Shown piece after piece: positions 1-8,674 of a DNA stretch of 64,000 nucleotides (positions within the stretch are counted from its first letter, which is position 1; each line of letters opens with the position of its first letter). The notes under the pieces were generated by a model that saw nothing but the letters and a program-made list of their open reading frames with translations, was not told where the DNA came from and ran no database searches. Both the position numbers and the translations under genes were made by a program. The DNA lies in the NCBI GenBank assembly GCA_943331105.2, contig CALQKH020000009.1, positions 62,001 to 126,000 on the forward strand, given 5' to 3'. Source of the stretch: Akkermansia muciniphila (GTDB lineage Bacteria > Pseudomonadota > Gammaproteobacteria > Burkholderiales > Burkholderiaceae_C).

Positions 1-1479
1 CGCCCCCGCTCGCACCAACATGCGGCCATATTCGGCGCAGCGGTTCAGGGTCGGGATCACCTTGCCGGGGTTGAGCAAGCTTTGCGGGTCAAAGGCGCGT
101 TTCACCGCGAACATCTGCTCGTTTTCTTCCGGACTGAACTGCACGCACATGCTGTTGACCTTCTCGATGCCCACGCCGTGCTCGCCTGTGACGGTGCCGC
201 CCATGGCCACGCTGGTTTCCAGAATGTCGGCACCAAACAACTCGCAGCGGCGCAGCTGGTCGGCGTCGTTCGCATCGAACAAAATCAAAGGGTGCAGGTT
301 GCCGTCGCCCGCGTGGAACACATTCAGGCAGCGCAGTGCGTATTTGGTTTCCATCTCCGAGATGGCTTGCAGGATGTCGGCCAAGCGCTTGCGCGGGATC
401 GTGGAGTCCATGCACATGTAGTCGGGGCTGATGCGGCCCGAAGCGGGGAAAGCGTTTTTGCGACCGCTCCAGAACTTCAAGCGCTGGGCTTCATCGCGGC
501 TGACCGAAATGGCCGTGGCACCGCAGTTGCGCAGCACCTCGCTCATGCGGCCAATTTCTTCTTCGACCTCTTCGGGCGTGCCGTCGCTCTCGCACAGCAA
601 AATCGCAGCCGCGCTCAGGTCGTAGCCTGCATGCACAAAGTCTTCTACGGCAATCGTCATGGGGCCGTCCATCATCTCCAAGCCTGCGGGGATGATGCCT
701 GCCGCAATGACAGCAGCCACCGCGTCGCCCGCTTTGCGCACGTCGTCAAAGCTGGCCATGATGCAGCGCGCCAGCTGCGGTTTGGGCACCAGCTTGACGG
801 TGACTTCGGTCGTCACCGCCAGCATGCCTTCGCTGCCCACCAGCACGGCCAGCAGGTCGTAGCCCGACGTATCCAGCGCATCGCTGCCAAATTCAATCGG
901 GTCACCTTCGACGGTGAAACCGCGCACTTTGAGCACGTTGTGCACCGTGAGGCCGTATTTGAGGCAGTGCACACCACCCGAGTTTTCAGCCACGTTGCCG
1001 CCAATCGTGCACGCGATTTGGCTAGAGGGGTCGGGCGCGTAATACAGGCCGTAAGGCGCCGCCGCTTCGCTGATGGCCAGGTTGCGCACACCGCACTGCA
1101 CCACGGCCGTGCGGCTGACCGGATCCACGGTTTTGATCTGGTTGAAACGCGCCATCGACAGTGTCACGCCCATGCGGTGCGGCATCGCCCCGCCCGACAG
1201 GCCGGTGCCTGCGCCGCGTGCCACCACGGGCACCGCCAAGGCGTGGCAGGCCTTGAGCACAGCTTGCACCTGCGCTTCGGTCTCGGGCAAGGCCACCACC
1301 AAAGGCCGCTCGCGGTAGGCGGTCAGGCCGTCGCACTCGTAAGGCGTGGTGTCTTCGGGCGTGTAAAGAATGGCGTCAGCGGGCAGCACCCGACCCAAGG
1401 CCTGCACCACAGCGCGTTGGCGCTCGGCACGTTCGGTGGCGGTCAGTTGCTGGGTTTCGGCGGGGGTGTTGGCGCTCAT
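1..1479 (-). CDS. glcD: Glycolate oxidase subunit GlcD, FAD-linked (3' end cut by window edge)
   Basis: FAD-dependent subunit of glycolate oxidase, oxidising glycolate (or a related 2-hydroxy acid) to the 2-oxo acid at the inner face of the membrane with GlcE and GlcF. I translated the minus strand by hand: it is open from an ATG at 1479 to the window edge, 493 codons with no stop, close to the family length of about 500. Residues about 50-190 form the FAD-binding PCMH domain, with GAGTGLSGG and a CTIGGNVAENSGG loop. The C-terminal FAD-oxidase domain carries HAGDGNLHP near residue 390 and GTVTGEHGVG near 430, both typical of GlcD. Only a few C-terminal residues are missing. glcE and glcF would be expected beyond the left edge. 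A D-lactate dehydrogenase of the same fold is the main alternative. Confidence 0.9.
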   Translation of the reverse strand, partial: MSANTPAETQQLTATERAERQRAVVQALGRVLPADAILYTPEDTTPYECDGLTAYRERPLVVALPETEAQVQAVLKACHALAVPVVARGAGTGLSGGAMPHRMGVTLSMARFNQIKTVDPVSRTAVVQCGVRNLAISEAAAPYGLYYAPDPSSQIACTIGGNVAENSGGVHCLKYGLTVHNVLKVRGFTVEGDPIEFGSDALDTSGYDLLAVLVGSEGMLAVTTEVTVKLVPKPQLARCIMASFDDVRKAGDAVAAVIAAGIIPAGLEMMDGPMTIAVEDFVHAGYDLSAAAILLCESDGTPEEVEEEIGRMSEVLRNCGATAISVSRDEAQRLKFWSGRKNAFPASGRISPDYMCMDSTIPRKRLADILQAISEMETKYALRCLNVFHAGDGNLHPLILFDANDADQLRRCELFGADILETSVAMGGTVTGEHGVGIEKVNSMCVQFSPEENEQMFAVKRAFDPQSLLNPGKVIPTLNRCAEYGRMLVRAGA

Positions 1480-1564
1480 GGCATTCAAAACCTTGAAATG
1501 AAGCCCCCAATGTACGCCCATCCGGACGCGGATGGGCTGAATATTCTTTGACGGGCTTGTGAAA

Positions 1565-2440
1565 TCAGGCCAATGCTTTTTTCAGCCAGTCGGCAAAGGT
1601 GGCGCATTCCCAGCGCTCCATGGTGCCGGTGCGCCAGCACAGGTAGTGGGCATGCGGGCTGGGCACGCTGCGCTCAAACAAGCGCACGAGTTGCCCACTT
1701 TCGACCCATGGTGCGCCCAGCTTGGTGCGGATCAGGCCAACGCCCAAACCTTGGGCAGCGGCGTCGCACATCAGGCCAATGTCGTTGAAAGACGAGCCAT
1801 CGGTGGGTTCGGGCCAATCCAGATCGTGCGCCGCAAACCAGGTGCGCCAGGGCTCCAGAGGGCTGCGCAACAGAGACACGCCGTTCAAGTCCTCAGCACT
1901 GGCAAAGGGGCCGTTCTCGCGCAGCCAAGCGGGTGAAGCCAGCGGGGTCACATCGTCTTTGGCCAAGCAAACATGTTCCACGTCCGAATAGCGGCCGGTG
2001 CCAAAACGGACCATCAAATCGGCGTCTTCGGCCACCACGTCGAGCAAAGGAATGCTGACCTGGAGCGTGATGTCGATCTCGGGGTAGGCGTCCAGAAAGT
2101 GCTTGAGCCTTGGCATCAATACCGAGCGCGCAAAAGTGGGCGTGACGGCCAGGCGCAGCTTGCGACGGCCAGGGGTGTTGCTGGCGCTGGGAAAGCGCTG
2201 CAACGACACCAGGCCTTCGCGCACATGGGCCAGGTATTCGTTGCCTTCGGTGGTCAGGGAAAAGTCGGCCCGGCCAAACAGCTTGGTACCGATGATCTGC
2301 TCCAGCTGTTTGACCCGGTGGCTCACCGCGCTGGGCGTCACGCACAGCTCTTCGGCCGCCTGGGTCACGCTGCGCAAGCGGGCCAGCGCCTCAAAGGTCA
2401 AGAGACATTGGATGGGCGGAATGCGAGAGGTGGCGGACAT
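1565..2440 (-). CDS. LysR-family transcriptional regulator, GcvA-like
   Basis: DNA-binding regulator of 291 residues, the normal LysR length. The N-terminal winged helix-turn-helix (about residues 8-67) has the GcvA/AmpR-like opening RIPPIQCLLTFEALAR and the recognition stretch TPSAVSHRVKQLE. The remainder is the two-lobed effector-binding domain, ending in WLKKAL. It lies directly upstream of glcD on the same strand with an 85-bp gap, so glcD is a candidate target, but LysR genes are more often divergent from their targets and the ligand cannot be read from sequence. There is no clear Shine-Dalgarno before the ATG at 2440. Confidence 0.9.
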   Translation of the reverse strand: MSATSRIPPIQCLLTFEALARLRSVTQAAEELCVTPSAVSHRVKQLEQIIGTKLFGRADFSLTTEGNEYLAHVREGLVSLQRFPSASNTPGRRKLRLAVTPTFARSVLMPRLKHFLDAYPEIDITLQVSIPLLDVVAEDADLMVRFGTGRYSDVEHVCLAKDDVTPLASPAWLRENGPFASAEDLNGVSLLRSPLEPWRTWFAAHDLDWPEPTDGSSFNDIGLMCDAAAQGLGVGLIRTKLGAPWVESGQLVRLFERSVPSPHAHYLCWRTGTMERWECATFADWLKKALA

Positions 2441-2487
2441 TGTGAATCAGTTGGGGACAGAGCTGAAGATCTGTCCCACAAAAACAT

Positions 2488-3336
2488 TTATTTAAAAATC
2501 ACGGTCTTGTGGCCGTTGATCAGCACGCGGTGCTCGCTGTGCCACTTCACGGCGCGGGCCAGCACTTGGCTTTCGGTGTCTCGACCTTGGGCTGTCAGGT
2601 CTTCCACGGTTTTGCTGTGGTCCACACGCGCCACGTCTTGCTCGATGATCGGGCCTTCGTCCAAATCGGCCGTCACATAGTGGGCCGTGGCCCCGATCAG
2701 CTTCACACCCCGGTCATGTGCCTGGTAATAGGGCTTAGCCCCCTTGAAGCTGGGCAAAAAGCTGTGGTGGATGTTGATGGCGCGACCGGCCAGTTTGCGG
2801 CACAGGTCGTCAGTGAGGATTTGCATGTACCGCGCCAGCACCACCAGTTCGGCCGCCTCGGACTGGATGATTTCGTATTGTTTGGCTTCGGCCTGCGCCT
2901 TGTTGTCCTTGGTCACCGGAATGTGGTGAAAGGGCACGTTGTAACTGGCTGCCAATTGGTAAAACTCGCGGTGGTTGCTCACGATGGCGCGAATGTCCAG
3001 AGGCAGCAGACCACTTTTCCAACGAAACAACAGGTCGTTCAGGCAATGGCCTTCTTTGCTGACCATGATGACCGTCCGCATGGGCTGGGCGGTGGCGTGC
3101 AAATCCCACTTCATGTCGAAGTTCTTGGCAAACGCAGCCCACTGAATGTTCAAAGTCTCGCCATCGAGCTGATCACACGCAAACTGAACCCGCATGAAAA
3201 ACAAACCCGTGTCGTGGTCGTTGTATTGCGCCGCTTCTTCGATGTTGCCGCCACGCTCCAGCAAAAAACCCGACACAGCATGCACGATGCCGGTGCGGTC
3301 TGGGCAAGAGAGGGTGAGGATGTAGGTGGTGGTCAT
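2488..3336 (-). CDS. purU: Formyltetrahydrofolate deformylase PurU
   Basis: Hydrolyses 10-formyltetrahydrofolate to formate and tetrahydrofolate, balancing the one-carbon pool and feeding formate to PurT. The 282-residue protein has an N-terminal ACT domain (about 5-85, starting YILTLSCPDRTGIVHAV) and a C-terminal formyltransferase-fold domain. The catalytic segments are HHSFLPSFKGAKPY and GATAHYVTADLDEGPI, which hold the conserved His and Asp. The reading frame extends upstream to 3384, but I chose the ATG at 3336 because it places the ACT domain at the N-terminus and gives the usual length (E. coli protein about 280). It may be read with the LysR gene downstream, though a 47-bp gap separates them. 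Confidence 0.95.
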   Translation of the reverse strand: MTTTYILTLSCPDRTGIVHAVSGFLLERGGNIEEAAQYNDHDTGLFFMRVQFACDQLDGETLNIQWAAFAKNFDMKWDLHATAQPMRTVIMVSKEGHCLNDLLFRWKSGLLPLDIRAIVSNHREFYQLAASYNVPFHHIPVTKDNKAQAEAKQYEIIQSEAAELVVLARYMQILTDDLCRKLAGRAINIHHSFLPSFKGAKPYYQAHDRGVKLIGATAHYVTADLDEGPIIEQDVARVDHSKTVEDLTAQGRDTESQVLARAVKWHSEHRVLINGHKTVIFK

Positions 3337-3521
3337 GGGGCATGAGCAGGGGAAAACAAAGTCTGCGGCCTGAGCACAAGGCAACGCACGGTGGGTCGTT
3401 TTTTAAACTTCTATTGTAAAGACCCCTCTCTTTGCAACAGGCGAACTGTCACGCCCGGGCGCTCACACGTCAATTTGCCCATTAAACTGAAAGGGTTTAC
3501 CGATCCAAAGGAGTAACGACT

Positions 3522-4856
3522 GTGGCCCACACCGACTTCAACATGGACAACCAGTGGTTGCCCTTCACGCCCAATCGCACTTTCAAGCAAGACCCGCGGG
3601 TGTTTGTGGGGGCCGAGGGCATGCACTTCACGACCCACGACGGCAAAAAAGTCATCGACGGCATCTCCAGCTTGTGGTGCGTGGGCGCGGGCCACAACCG
3701 CCGCCCGATCAACGAGGCCATCAAAAAGCAGTTAGATACGCTGGACTACGCCACAGCGTTCCAGGCCAGCAACGACAAGGCTTTCAAGGCTGCGCAAATG
3801 ATTGCCGACATGGCACCCGGCGACCTGAACAAGGTGCTGTTTTGCAACTCCGGCTCTGAGGCGGCCGACACCGCACTCAAAGTGGCGCTGGCCTACCACC
3901 GTGCCCGTGGCGAGGGCCACCGCAATGTGTTCATTGGCCGGGAAAAGGGTTATCACGGCGTCAACTTCGGCGGCATGAGCGTGGGCGGCTTACCCGCCAA
4001 CCGCAAGGTCTACGGCGCGCAACTGCTGCCGCGTGTGGACCACATGCGGTTCATCCACGATCCGGTGAACCACGCCTACATTCACCACGAGGAGCCCGTG
4101 TGGGCGGAAGACCCGCTGCTGGAGCTGGAAAACCGCATCTTGGTGCTGCACGACCCGAGCAATATTGCCGCAGTGATCGTCGAGCCGATCGCGGGCAGTG
4201 CGGGCTGGTACATCCCGCCCAAAGGTTATGTGAAGCGCTTGCGCGAGATTTGCGACAAACACGGCATTTTGCTGATTTTTGACGAGGTCATCACCGGCTT
4301 TGGCCGCTTGGGCGTGAACTTTGGCGCTGATTTTTATGGCGTGGTGCCCGACATGCTGAACTTCGCCAAAGCGGTGACCAATGGCGTGATTCCCCTGGGT
4401 GGCGTGATTTGTCGCGATTTCATTTACGACGCGATGATGAACGCCAACTCGCCCCAGCATGCCATCGAGTTTTTCCACGGCTACACCTATTCTGGCCACC
4501 CGGTGGCCTGCGCCGCAGCCATTGCCACGCTCGATTTGATGAAAGAAGAGAACCTGTTTGCCCGCGCAGGACAAAAGGGTCGGGTGCTGGGCGACGCCCT
4601 GCACAACACCATGAAGGGCTTGCCCAACGTGGTGGGCATCCGTACGCTGGGCCTGGCGGGTGCGGTAGAGCTGGCCAGCATCCCGGGCTCGCCGGGCAAG
4701 CGGGCCTACGACATCTTCATGGACTGCTTCCACCACGGCGTTTGGGTGCGCCCCGCTGGAGAGAACATCGTCATTTGCCCGCCCTACATCGTGGAAGACG
4801 CCCACATCGACCAAATCGCACAAACGGTGGCCGACAGCATCCGCAGGCATGCCTGA
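3522..4856 (+). CDS. Omega-amino acid:pyruvate aminotransferase (class III)
   Basis: PLP-dependent class III aminotransferase of 444 residues, moving the amino group of beta-alanine or another omega-amino acid to pyruvate. Seen directly: the substrate-entry region SSLWCVGAGHNR (49-60), the PLP phosphate-binding CNSGSEAADTALK (108-120), the PLP-ring Asp254 in LIFDEVITGFGR, and the Schiff-base Lys283 in NFAKAVTNG. These match beta-alanine:pyruvate transaminases of Pseudomonas and Burkholderia. The start is a GTG at 3522, supported by a strong AAAGGAG about 9 nt upstream. The 3' end overlaps the next gene by 8 nt, so they are probably co-transcribed. A role in beta-alanine or polyamine catabolism is inferred from the family. 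Confidence 0.92.
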   Translation: MAHTDFNMDNQWLPFTPNRTFKQDPRVFVGAEGMHFTTHDGKKVIDGISSLWCVGAGHNRRPINEAIKKQLDTLDYATAFQASNDKAFKAAQMIADMAPGDLNKVLFCNSGSEAADTALKVALAYHRARGEGHRNVFIGREKGYHGVNFGGMSVGGLPANRKVYGAQLLPRVDHMRFIHDPVNHAYIHHEEPVWAEDPLLELENRILVLHDPSNIAAVIVEPIAGSAGWYIPPKGYVKRLREICDKHGILLIFDEVITGFGRLGVNFGADFYGVVPDMLNFAKAVTNGVIPLGGVICRDFIYDAMMNANSPQHAIEFFHGYTYSGHPVACAAAIATLDLMKEENLFARAGQKGRVLGDALHNTMKGLPNVVGIRTLGLAGAVELASIPGSPGKRAYDIFMDCFHHGVWVRPAGENIVICPPYIVEDAHIDQIAQTVADSIRRHA

Positions 4857-5934
4857 GCTGACCCTCGCGGGTCGCAGCATCAGAACCGCATTCACTTTGC
4901 TGGCGGCACTGGCCGCCGCCGAACTGTGCGTTTGGCTGCGCACACCCATTCCCTGGATGCTGGGGCCACTGATGGTGACGGCATTGGCATCCATGGCAGG
5001 CGCGCCCACACGCAGCTCTAATTTGCTGCGCAACAGTGGGCAATGGGTGATTGGCTCAGCGCTGGGGCTTTATTTCACGCCACAAGTCAGCGCCTTGGTG
5101 CTGGCCCAATGGTGGGCCATTGCCTTGGCCGTGGTTTGGGCACTGGCATTGGGGGGTTTATTTGGCCTGTGGCTGCAACGCCGTCATGGGGCCGAATTGG
5201 CCCACATGTCCCCTCGGGCTTTGCTGGCGACCACGTATTTTTCTGGCGCCATTGGGGGTGCCTCCGAGATGACCTTGTTGGCCGAACGCTATGGGGCCCG
5301 CACTGATTTGGTGGCCGCCGCACACAGCATGCGCTTGGTGCTGGTGGTGATCGCCGTGCCCTTTGGTATGCAGTGGGCGCAACACCAATGGGGCTTGACG
5401 GTCGACGCCTCTTTGTTACCCGGCCCTCGCGAAGCCCAGTGGCCAGGCTTGCTTTGGCTGGGCTTGGCGACCGCAGCGAGCAGTGGGTTGATGACCCTGA
5501 TGGGCCGCACCAACCCTTGGTTCATGGGGTCTTTGTTGGCGGCGATGGGTTTGACTTTGGCAGGCTGGGAAGGCTCGGCCGTTCCCACGGTGCTGACGAA
5601 TGCGGCCCAACTGGTGATTGGCGTGAGCCTGGGGATTCGCTTCAGGCGGGAGTTCATCCAAACCGCACCCCTTTGGCTGAGTTCTGTGGCCTGGGGATCC
5701 TTGTGGATGATGGGCGCTTCTGTGCTTTTTGGCATGGCGATGGCATGGGGCACTGGATTGCACCCGGCGACACTGATTTTGGGGACTGCGCCCGGCGGCA
5801 TCACCGAAATGGCCATCACGGCCAAAGTGTTGCAACTGGGGGTGCCCGTGGTCACGGCATTTCAGGTCTGCCGCTTGGTGGCCGTGCTCATTTTGGTCGG
5901 ACCAATTTTCAAGTGGGTGACCAGGCATCCATAA
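4849..5934 (+). CDS. AbrB-family integral membrane protein (putative transporter)
   Basis: A 361-residue polytopic inner-membrane protein of the AbrB/'ammonia monooxygenase-like' family (COG3180), not to be confused with the Bacillus DNA-binding AbrB. About nine or ten hydrophobic segments are visible in two similar halves. Each half contains the family-type W-x-L/M-G-x-L pattern (PIPWMLGPLMVTAL near residue 38 and NPWFMGSLLAAMGL near 225). The family motif GTAPGGITEMAI lies near residue 312, with a related GAIGGASEMTLL in the first half. The start overlaps the aminotransferase by 8 nt. The substrate is unknown; export or uptake of an amine-related compound would fit the neighbour, but this is only inference. 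Confidence 0.85.
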   Translation: MPELTLAGRSIRTAFTLLAALAAAELCVWLRTPIPWMLGPLMVTALASMAGAPTRSSNLLRNSGQWVIGSALGLYFTPQVSALVLAQWWAIALAVVWALALGGLFGLWLQRRHGAELAHMSPRALLATTYFSGAIGGASEMTLLAERYGARTDLVAAAHSMRLVLVVIAVPFGMQWAQHQWGLTVDASLLPGPREAQWPGLLWLGLATAASSGLMTLMGRTNPWFMGSLLAAMGLTLAGWEGSAVPTVLTNAAQLVIGVSLGIRFRREFIQTAPLWLSSVAWGSLWMMGASVLFGMAMAWGTGLHPATLILGTAPGGITEMAITAKVLQLGVPVVTAFQVCRLVAVLILVGPIFKWVTRHP

Positions 5935-6019
5935 GCCGCCTTGATCAAACCCGAGCCAGCGGTGGCTGATGGTCAGCGGTTATCTGGCAAGAGACTGTTT
6001 GAAGGCGAAAGCCGCTGTG

Positions 6020-6301
6020 TCAATGCACCACCACGGGTTGCTGGGCCAAACCGGTGTAGCCCTCCAGCGTGTCTTCAACTTCTTCTTGCGTCGGTGTGTG
6101 CTGCTGCCAGGCTTGGATCTGTTGTTGGAACATCTCTGCCCAAGAACCGTCCAAATAGACCTCTTTGCCAGAGCGCTTGTCCACGATTTCAAAACCATGC
6201 CGCTCCAGCACAGGCTGGCTGCTGGCCGGGGCCGTCTCACTGGGCGCATTGGCCAAAACATGCATGACAGCAAAAGTTTCAGATTCGTACAACAAGTTCA
6301 T
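6020..6301 (-). CDS. DUF3567 family small protein
   Basis: A 93-residue conserved protein of unknown function, family DUF3567, found mainly in beta-proteobacteria. It opens MNLLYESETFAVMHVLANAP and has the conserved block RHGFEIVDKRSGKEVYLDG followed by a helix ending TPTQEEVEDTLEGY and the terminal NPVVVH-like tail (QQPVVVH). The upstream frame would add 19 residues, but the ATG at 6301 has a good AGGGAGA 11 nt before it and matches the family start. No catalytic motif, signal peptide or membrane segment is visible. It sits convergent to the AbrB-family gene and 82 bp downstream of the DUF3108 gene. Confidence 0.85.
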   Translation of the reverse strand: MNLLYESETFAVMHVLANAPSETAPASSQPVLERHGFEIVDKRSGKEVYLDGSWAEMFQQQIQAWQQHTPTQEEVEDTLEGYTGLAQQPVVVH

Positions 6302-6383
6302 GCACTCATTCTCCCTTATCTTGTCGTTTGCACATGGGTCCGCATGCAACAACTTCAAGTGGCTGTGGTTTTTAGGCCGTGAA

Positions 6384-7658
6384 TTAACCGGGGTTGGGGG
6401 TCAGGGACAAATCGGGCAAGGCCACACGGCCCGTCAACAGCAAGTCAATGAAACTGCCGCTGACTTGGGTGATGCGGATGCGAACGGGTAACCAGTCATA
6501 GGCAGCGGCCACCCAGAATTCCACTTTGGCATCAAAACGGTTGCGCGGTTGGCACACCCATTTGGTTGCAGCCAGCTTTTGTCCATCCATTTGCAGCGTC
6601 TCCTCTTGTTCCAAGGTCAACAGCCAAGGCAAGGCATCACGCACTGTGGCAGTTTGCACCTGCAAACGCGCGCCAGGCTGCAAACGCCCAGCCTCTTGGG
6701 CCATGAACGCCGCCAATTGGGGGTACAAGCTGATTTGGTCTTGAGCGCCGGGTTGCAACGTGGCGGCTGGGGCATTGCTGCTGAACACAATCCGGTTTTG
6801 AGCCCCCTCAAAATGCGTCGCCCTCTCGCTGCGCCAGCTGTCTGAGAATCGCACAGGTGCTAGACCTTGTGCCGTGATCAGGCCCTGACTTCGCCATTGC
6901 CTTGACCCCAACAAAAAAGCCCTGACCGTCAAAGACATGGCGTATGCACCTGCGTTGCGTTCCCAACGCAGCTCACCTGTCGCTTGGTAGGAAATGCCCT
7001 TTTCTTGACCATTCAAGCGATAACTGAGCAGCGCCGGTGCGGGCATTGCAGCCAAGCCCAAGGGCGGGAAGGCCATGGTGACTTCAGTCAATCCTGTGGG
7101 CTGTGCCGGTGCAACGGGTAGTTTGTCTGCGGTCGCTTGCAACAGGCTTTGTGCGCCATCTGCCAGTGCCTCTTGTCGCTCGGCGCCTGCCTCTTCCGGT
7201 TCCCTTGCCTTGTCCGTTTGTGCACGCTCTGTCAAATCCAAAGACTGTTGGGTGGGCTCAGCCCTGCGTTCGGTCGGTGCACCGGCGTGGGGTGACACAG
7301 GGCTTTGCACCGGCAAGGACTCGTCTGAGGGCCACAAAGAAGAAGGCGCTGATGACGATGCTGTTGGTGACGCAGCCGATTGAGGCACTATGCCTAAGCG
7401 CGTTTGGCGCTCCACTTTGGCTTTGGGTGCAGGGACCCGGGCAGTAGGCGTTGGCTGTGGCGCCAACAATCGGGTTTGCACAGGGCCCACACGCAGGGAC
7501 TGAGGTCCTTGAATTTGCCAAACCGTTGCGCCCACCATCGCCATCCCCAAAGCCCCATGCAGCGCCAGCACCACCAAACCCCAACGCCACAAAGTCCCTG
7601 CTGCCGGGCCACTGGCCTGGGCATCAAGCCTTGGGACGGAGGTTGCAGCCATCGGCAT
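6384..7658 (-). CDS. DUF3108 domain-containing protein with N-terminal membrane anchor
   Basis: A 424-residue protein of unknown function. One hydrophobic helix at about residues 25-48 (LWRWGLVVLALHGALGMAMVGATVWQ is the region) is followed by a long Pro/Ala/Gln-rich linker (about 60-190), resembling TonB-type proteins that cross the periplasm. The C-terminal 230 residues match DUF3108: an all-beta domain beginning LSYRLNGQEKGISYQATGE and closing with FWVAAAYDWLPVRIRI. DUF3108 proteins are thought to act in the cell envelope, but no reaction is established. It lies 39 bp after the IclR gene on the same strand, a common pairing in Burkholderiales. No convincing Shine-Dalgarno precedes the ATG. 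Confidence 0.8.
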   Translation of the reverse strand: MPMAATSVPRLDAQASGPAAGTLWRWGLVVLALHGALGMAMVGATVWQIQGPQSLRVGPVQTRLLAPQPTPTARVPAPKAKVERQTRLGIVPQSAASPTASSSAPSSLWPSDESLPVQSPVSPHAGAPTERRAEPTQQSLDLTERAQTDKAREPEEAGAERQEALADGAQSLLQATADKLPVAPAQPTGLTEVTMAFPPLGLAAMPAPALLSYRLNGQEKGISYQATGELRWERNAGAYAMSLTVRAFLLGSRQWRSQGLITAQGLAPVRFSDSWRSERATHFEGAQNRIVFSSNAPAATLQPGAQDQISLYPQLAAFMAQEAGRLQPGARLQVQTATVRDALPWLLTLEQEETLQMDGQKLAATKWVCQPRNRFDAKVEFWVAAAYDWLPVRIRITQVSGSFIDLLLTGRVALPDLSLTPNPG

Positions 7659-7697
7659 GTTGAGAACGGACTTAGGCGGTACAGGACTGGACGGGGT

Positions 7698-8525
7698 TCA
7701 GGCTGAAGACCAACCCAAATCGAACGAGAGTTGCACCGCGAATGCGCGCAAGGCCTGCGCCACGGGGCCATTCCAATCGGTGTCCAACGTGGCTGTCGAG
7801 CCGAGCGACACCACACCCAAAGCCAAATGCCCATCCGCGTCAAAAACGGGGGCACAAAACCCGGAAATACCGGGCAACAAAACATTGACCACTCGGCCCA
7901 AACCTTGCGCTCGGGTTTCGGTGTTCATCGCCTGCACTTGAGCAGCCGTCGAGGGCAGATCGCTGCGTCCGAGTTTGCGGGCAAGCGCCAGCTCGGCCTC
8001 CATCATGGGCTGGGCCTTGTCGGCCGCACCACCATGACCCATGAAGGCGGCAAAACACCGACCCGTGGCCGAAGACAGCAGAGGCATCACATCGCCCAAA
8101 CGCAAGCTGACGGGCATGGCCAAAGGGGCTTCTTGCCAGTGCACCAAGGTCGGGCCGCGGTTGCCCCAAACTGCCAAGGCCAGGGTGTGGCCCGTTTGAT
8201 CCATTAAAGTTGGCAAGCGCTCACGCGCCAGTTTGACGGCGTCAAGCCTGGACAGTGTGGCCAGCCCTAAACGCAAAGTGGCCGGACCCAGCTCATAGCG
8301 GGTGTTGGCATCCTGCACCACCAAATTCAGGCGCTGAAAGCTCACCAGATAACGGTGGGCCTTGGCCGCACTCATGCCGGCCGCACTGGCCAGGTCGCGC
8401 AACATCAAAGGACCCGGCGCTTGGGCCAGCACATCCAGCAAGGCAAAACCCACCTCAACCGACTGGATGCCAGCGCGTTCTTTGTCCCCGTCTGGGGTCG
8501 TGTCCAAGGTGCTTTCGGTGGCCAT
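7698..8525 (-). CDS. IclR-family transcriptional regulator
   Basis: A 275-residue regulator. The N-terminal winged helix (about 20-85) begins GIQSVEVGFALLDVLAQ and contains the recognition region MSAAKAHRYLVSFQRLNLV. The C-terminal ligand-binding IclR domain (about 90-270) has GPTLVHWQEAPLAMPVSLRLGDVMPLLSSATGR and a late SGFCAPVFDADGHLALGVV. It is divergent from the fumarylacetoacetate-hydrolase-family gene. The 149-bp gap between them contains palindromes of the sort this family binds, so it probably controls that gene and itself. The likely ligand is an aromatic-acid or keto-acid intermediate; this is inference from the neighbour. Confidence 0.92.
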   Translation of the reverse strand: MATESTLDTTPDGDKERAGIQSVEVGFALLDVLAQAPGPLMLRDLASAAGMSAAKAHRYLVSFQRLNLVVQDANTRYELGPATLRLGLATLSRLDAVKLARERLPTLMDQTGHTLALAVWGNRGPTLVHWQEAPLAMPVSLRLGDVMPLLSSATGRCFAAFMGHGGAADKAQPMMEAELALARKLGRSDLPSTAAQVQAMNTETRAQGLGRVVNVLLPGISGFCAPVFDADGHLALGVVSLGSTATLDTDWNGPVAQALRAFAVQLSFDLGWSSA

Positions 8526-8544
8526 ATGCTCTAGAATCAGGTTT

Positions 8545-8566
8545 CGTTTAGTTAAACGAGTTTAAC
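8545..8566. promoter_or_regulatory. Overlapping inverted repeats in the iclR/FAH divergent promoter
   Basis: Two interlocked inverted repeats: CGTTTA-GT-TAAACG (8545-8558) and the perfect GTTAAAC-GA-GTTTAAC (8551-8566). They begin 19 bp upstream of the iclR start codon. The position and symmetry suit an operator for the divergent IclR-family protein, which would then autoregulate. The symmetry is seen; the binding is inferred. Confidence 0.5.
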
Positions 8567-8586
8567 AATGCGTAATTTGCTGTGCC

Positions 8587-8616
8587 ATTGAATTCATCAT
8601 TGAATACAGCATTCAA
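8587..8616. promoter_or_regulatory. Second candidate IclR operator, TTGAAT-N5-ATTCAA with 12-bp phased copies
   Basis: A perfect palindrome TTGAAT-N5-ATTCAA spans 8600-8616. A direct copy of ATTGAAT lies exactly 12 bp upstream of the left half (8587-8593 and 8599-8605), and the right half starts a further 12 bp on. It is 58 bp upstream of the FAH-family start codon. It resembles the palindromes of about 15-17 bp bound by IclR-family regulators. Function is inferred. Confidence 0.45.
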
Positions 8617-8674
8617 CCCGTGATTCAGCCCAGATACACTCGGCTTCAAATCACGGAACCAACAGGCAAACATC

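Noticed and set aside
82..1551. A 489-codon plus-strand frame rich in His, Ala and Gly
   Set aside because: It is the antisense shadow of glcD. Its translation is low-complexity and matches no family, while the minus strand encodes complete GlcD motifs.
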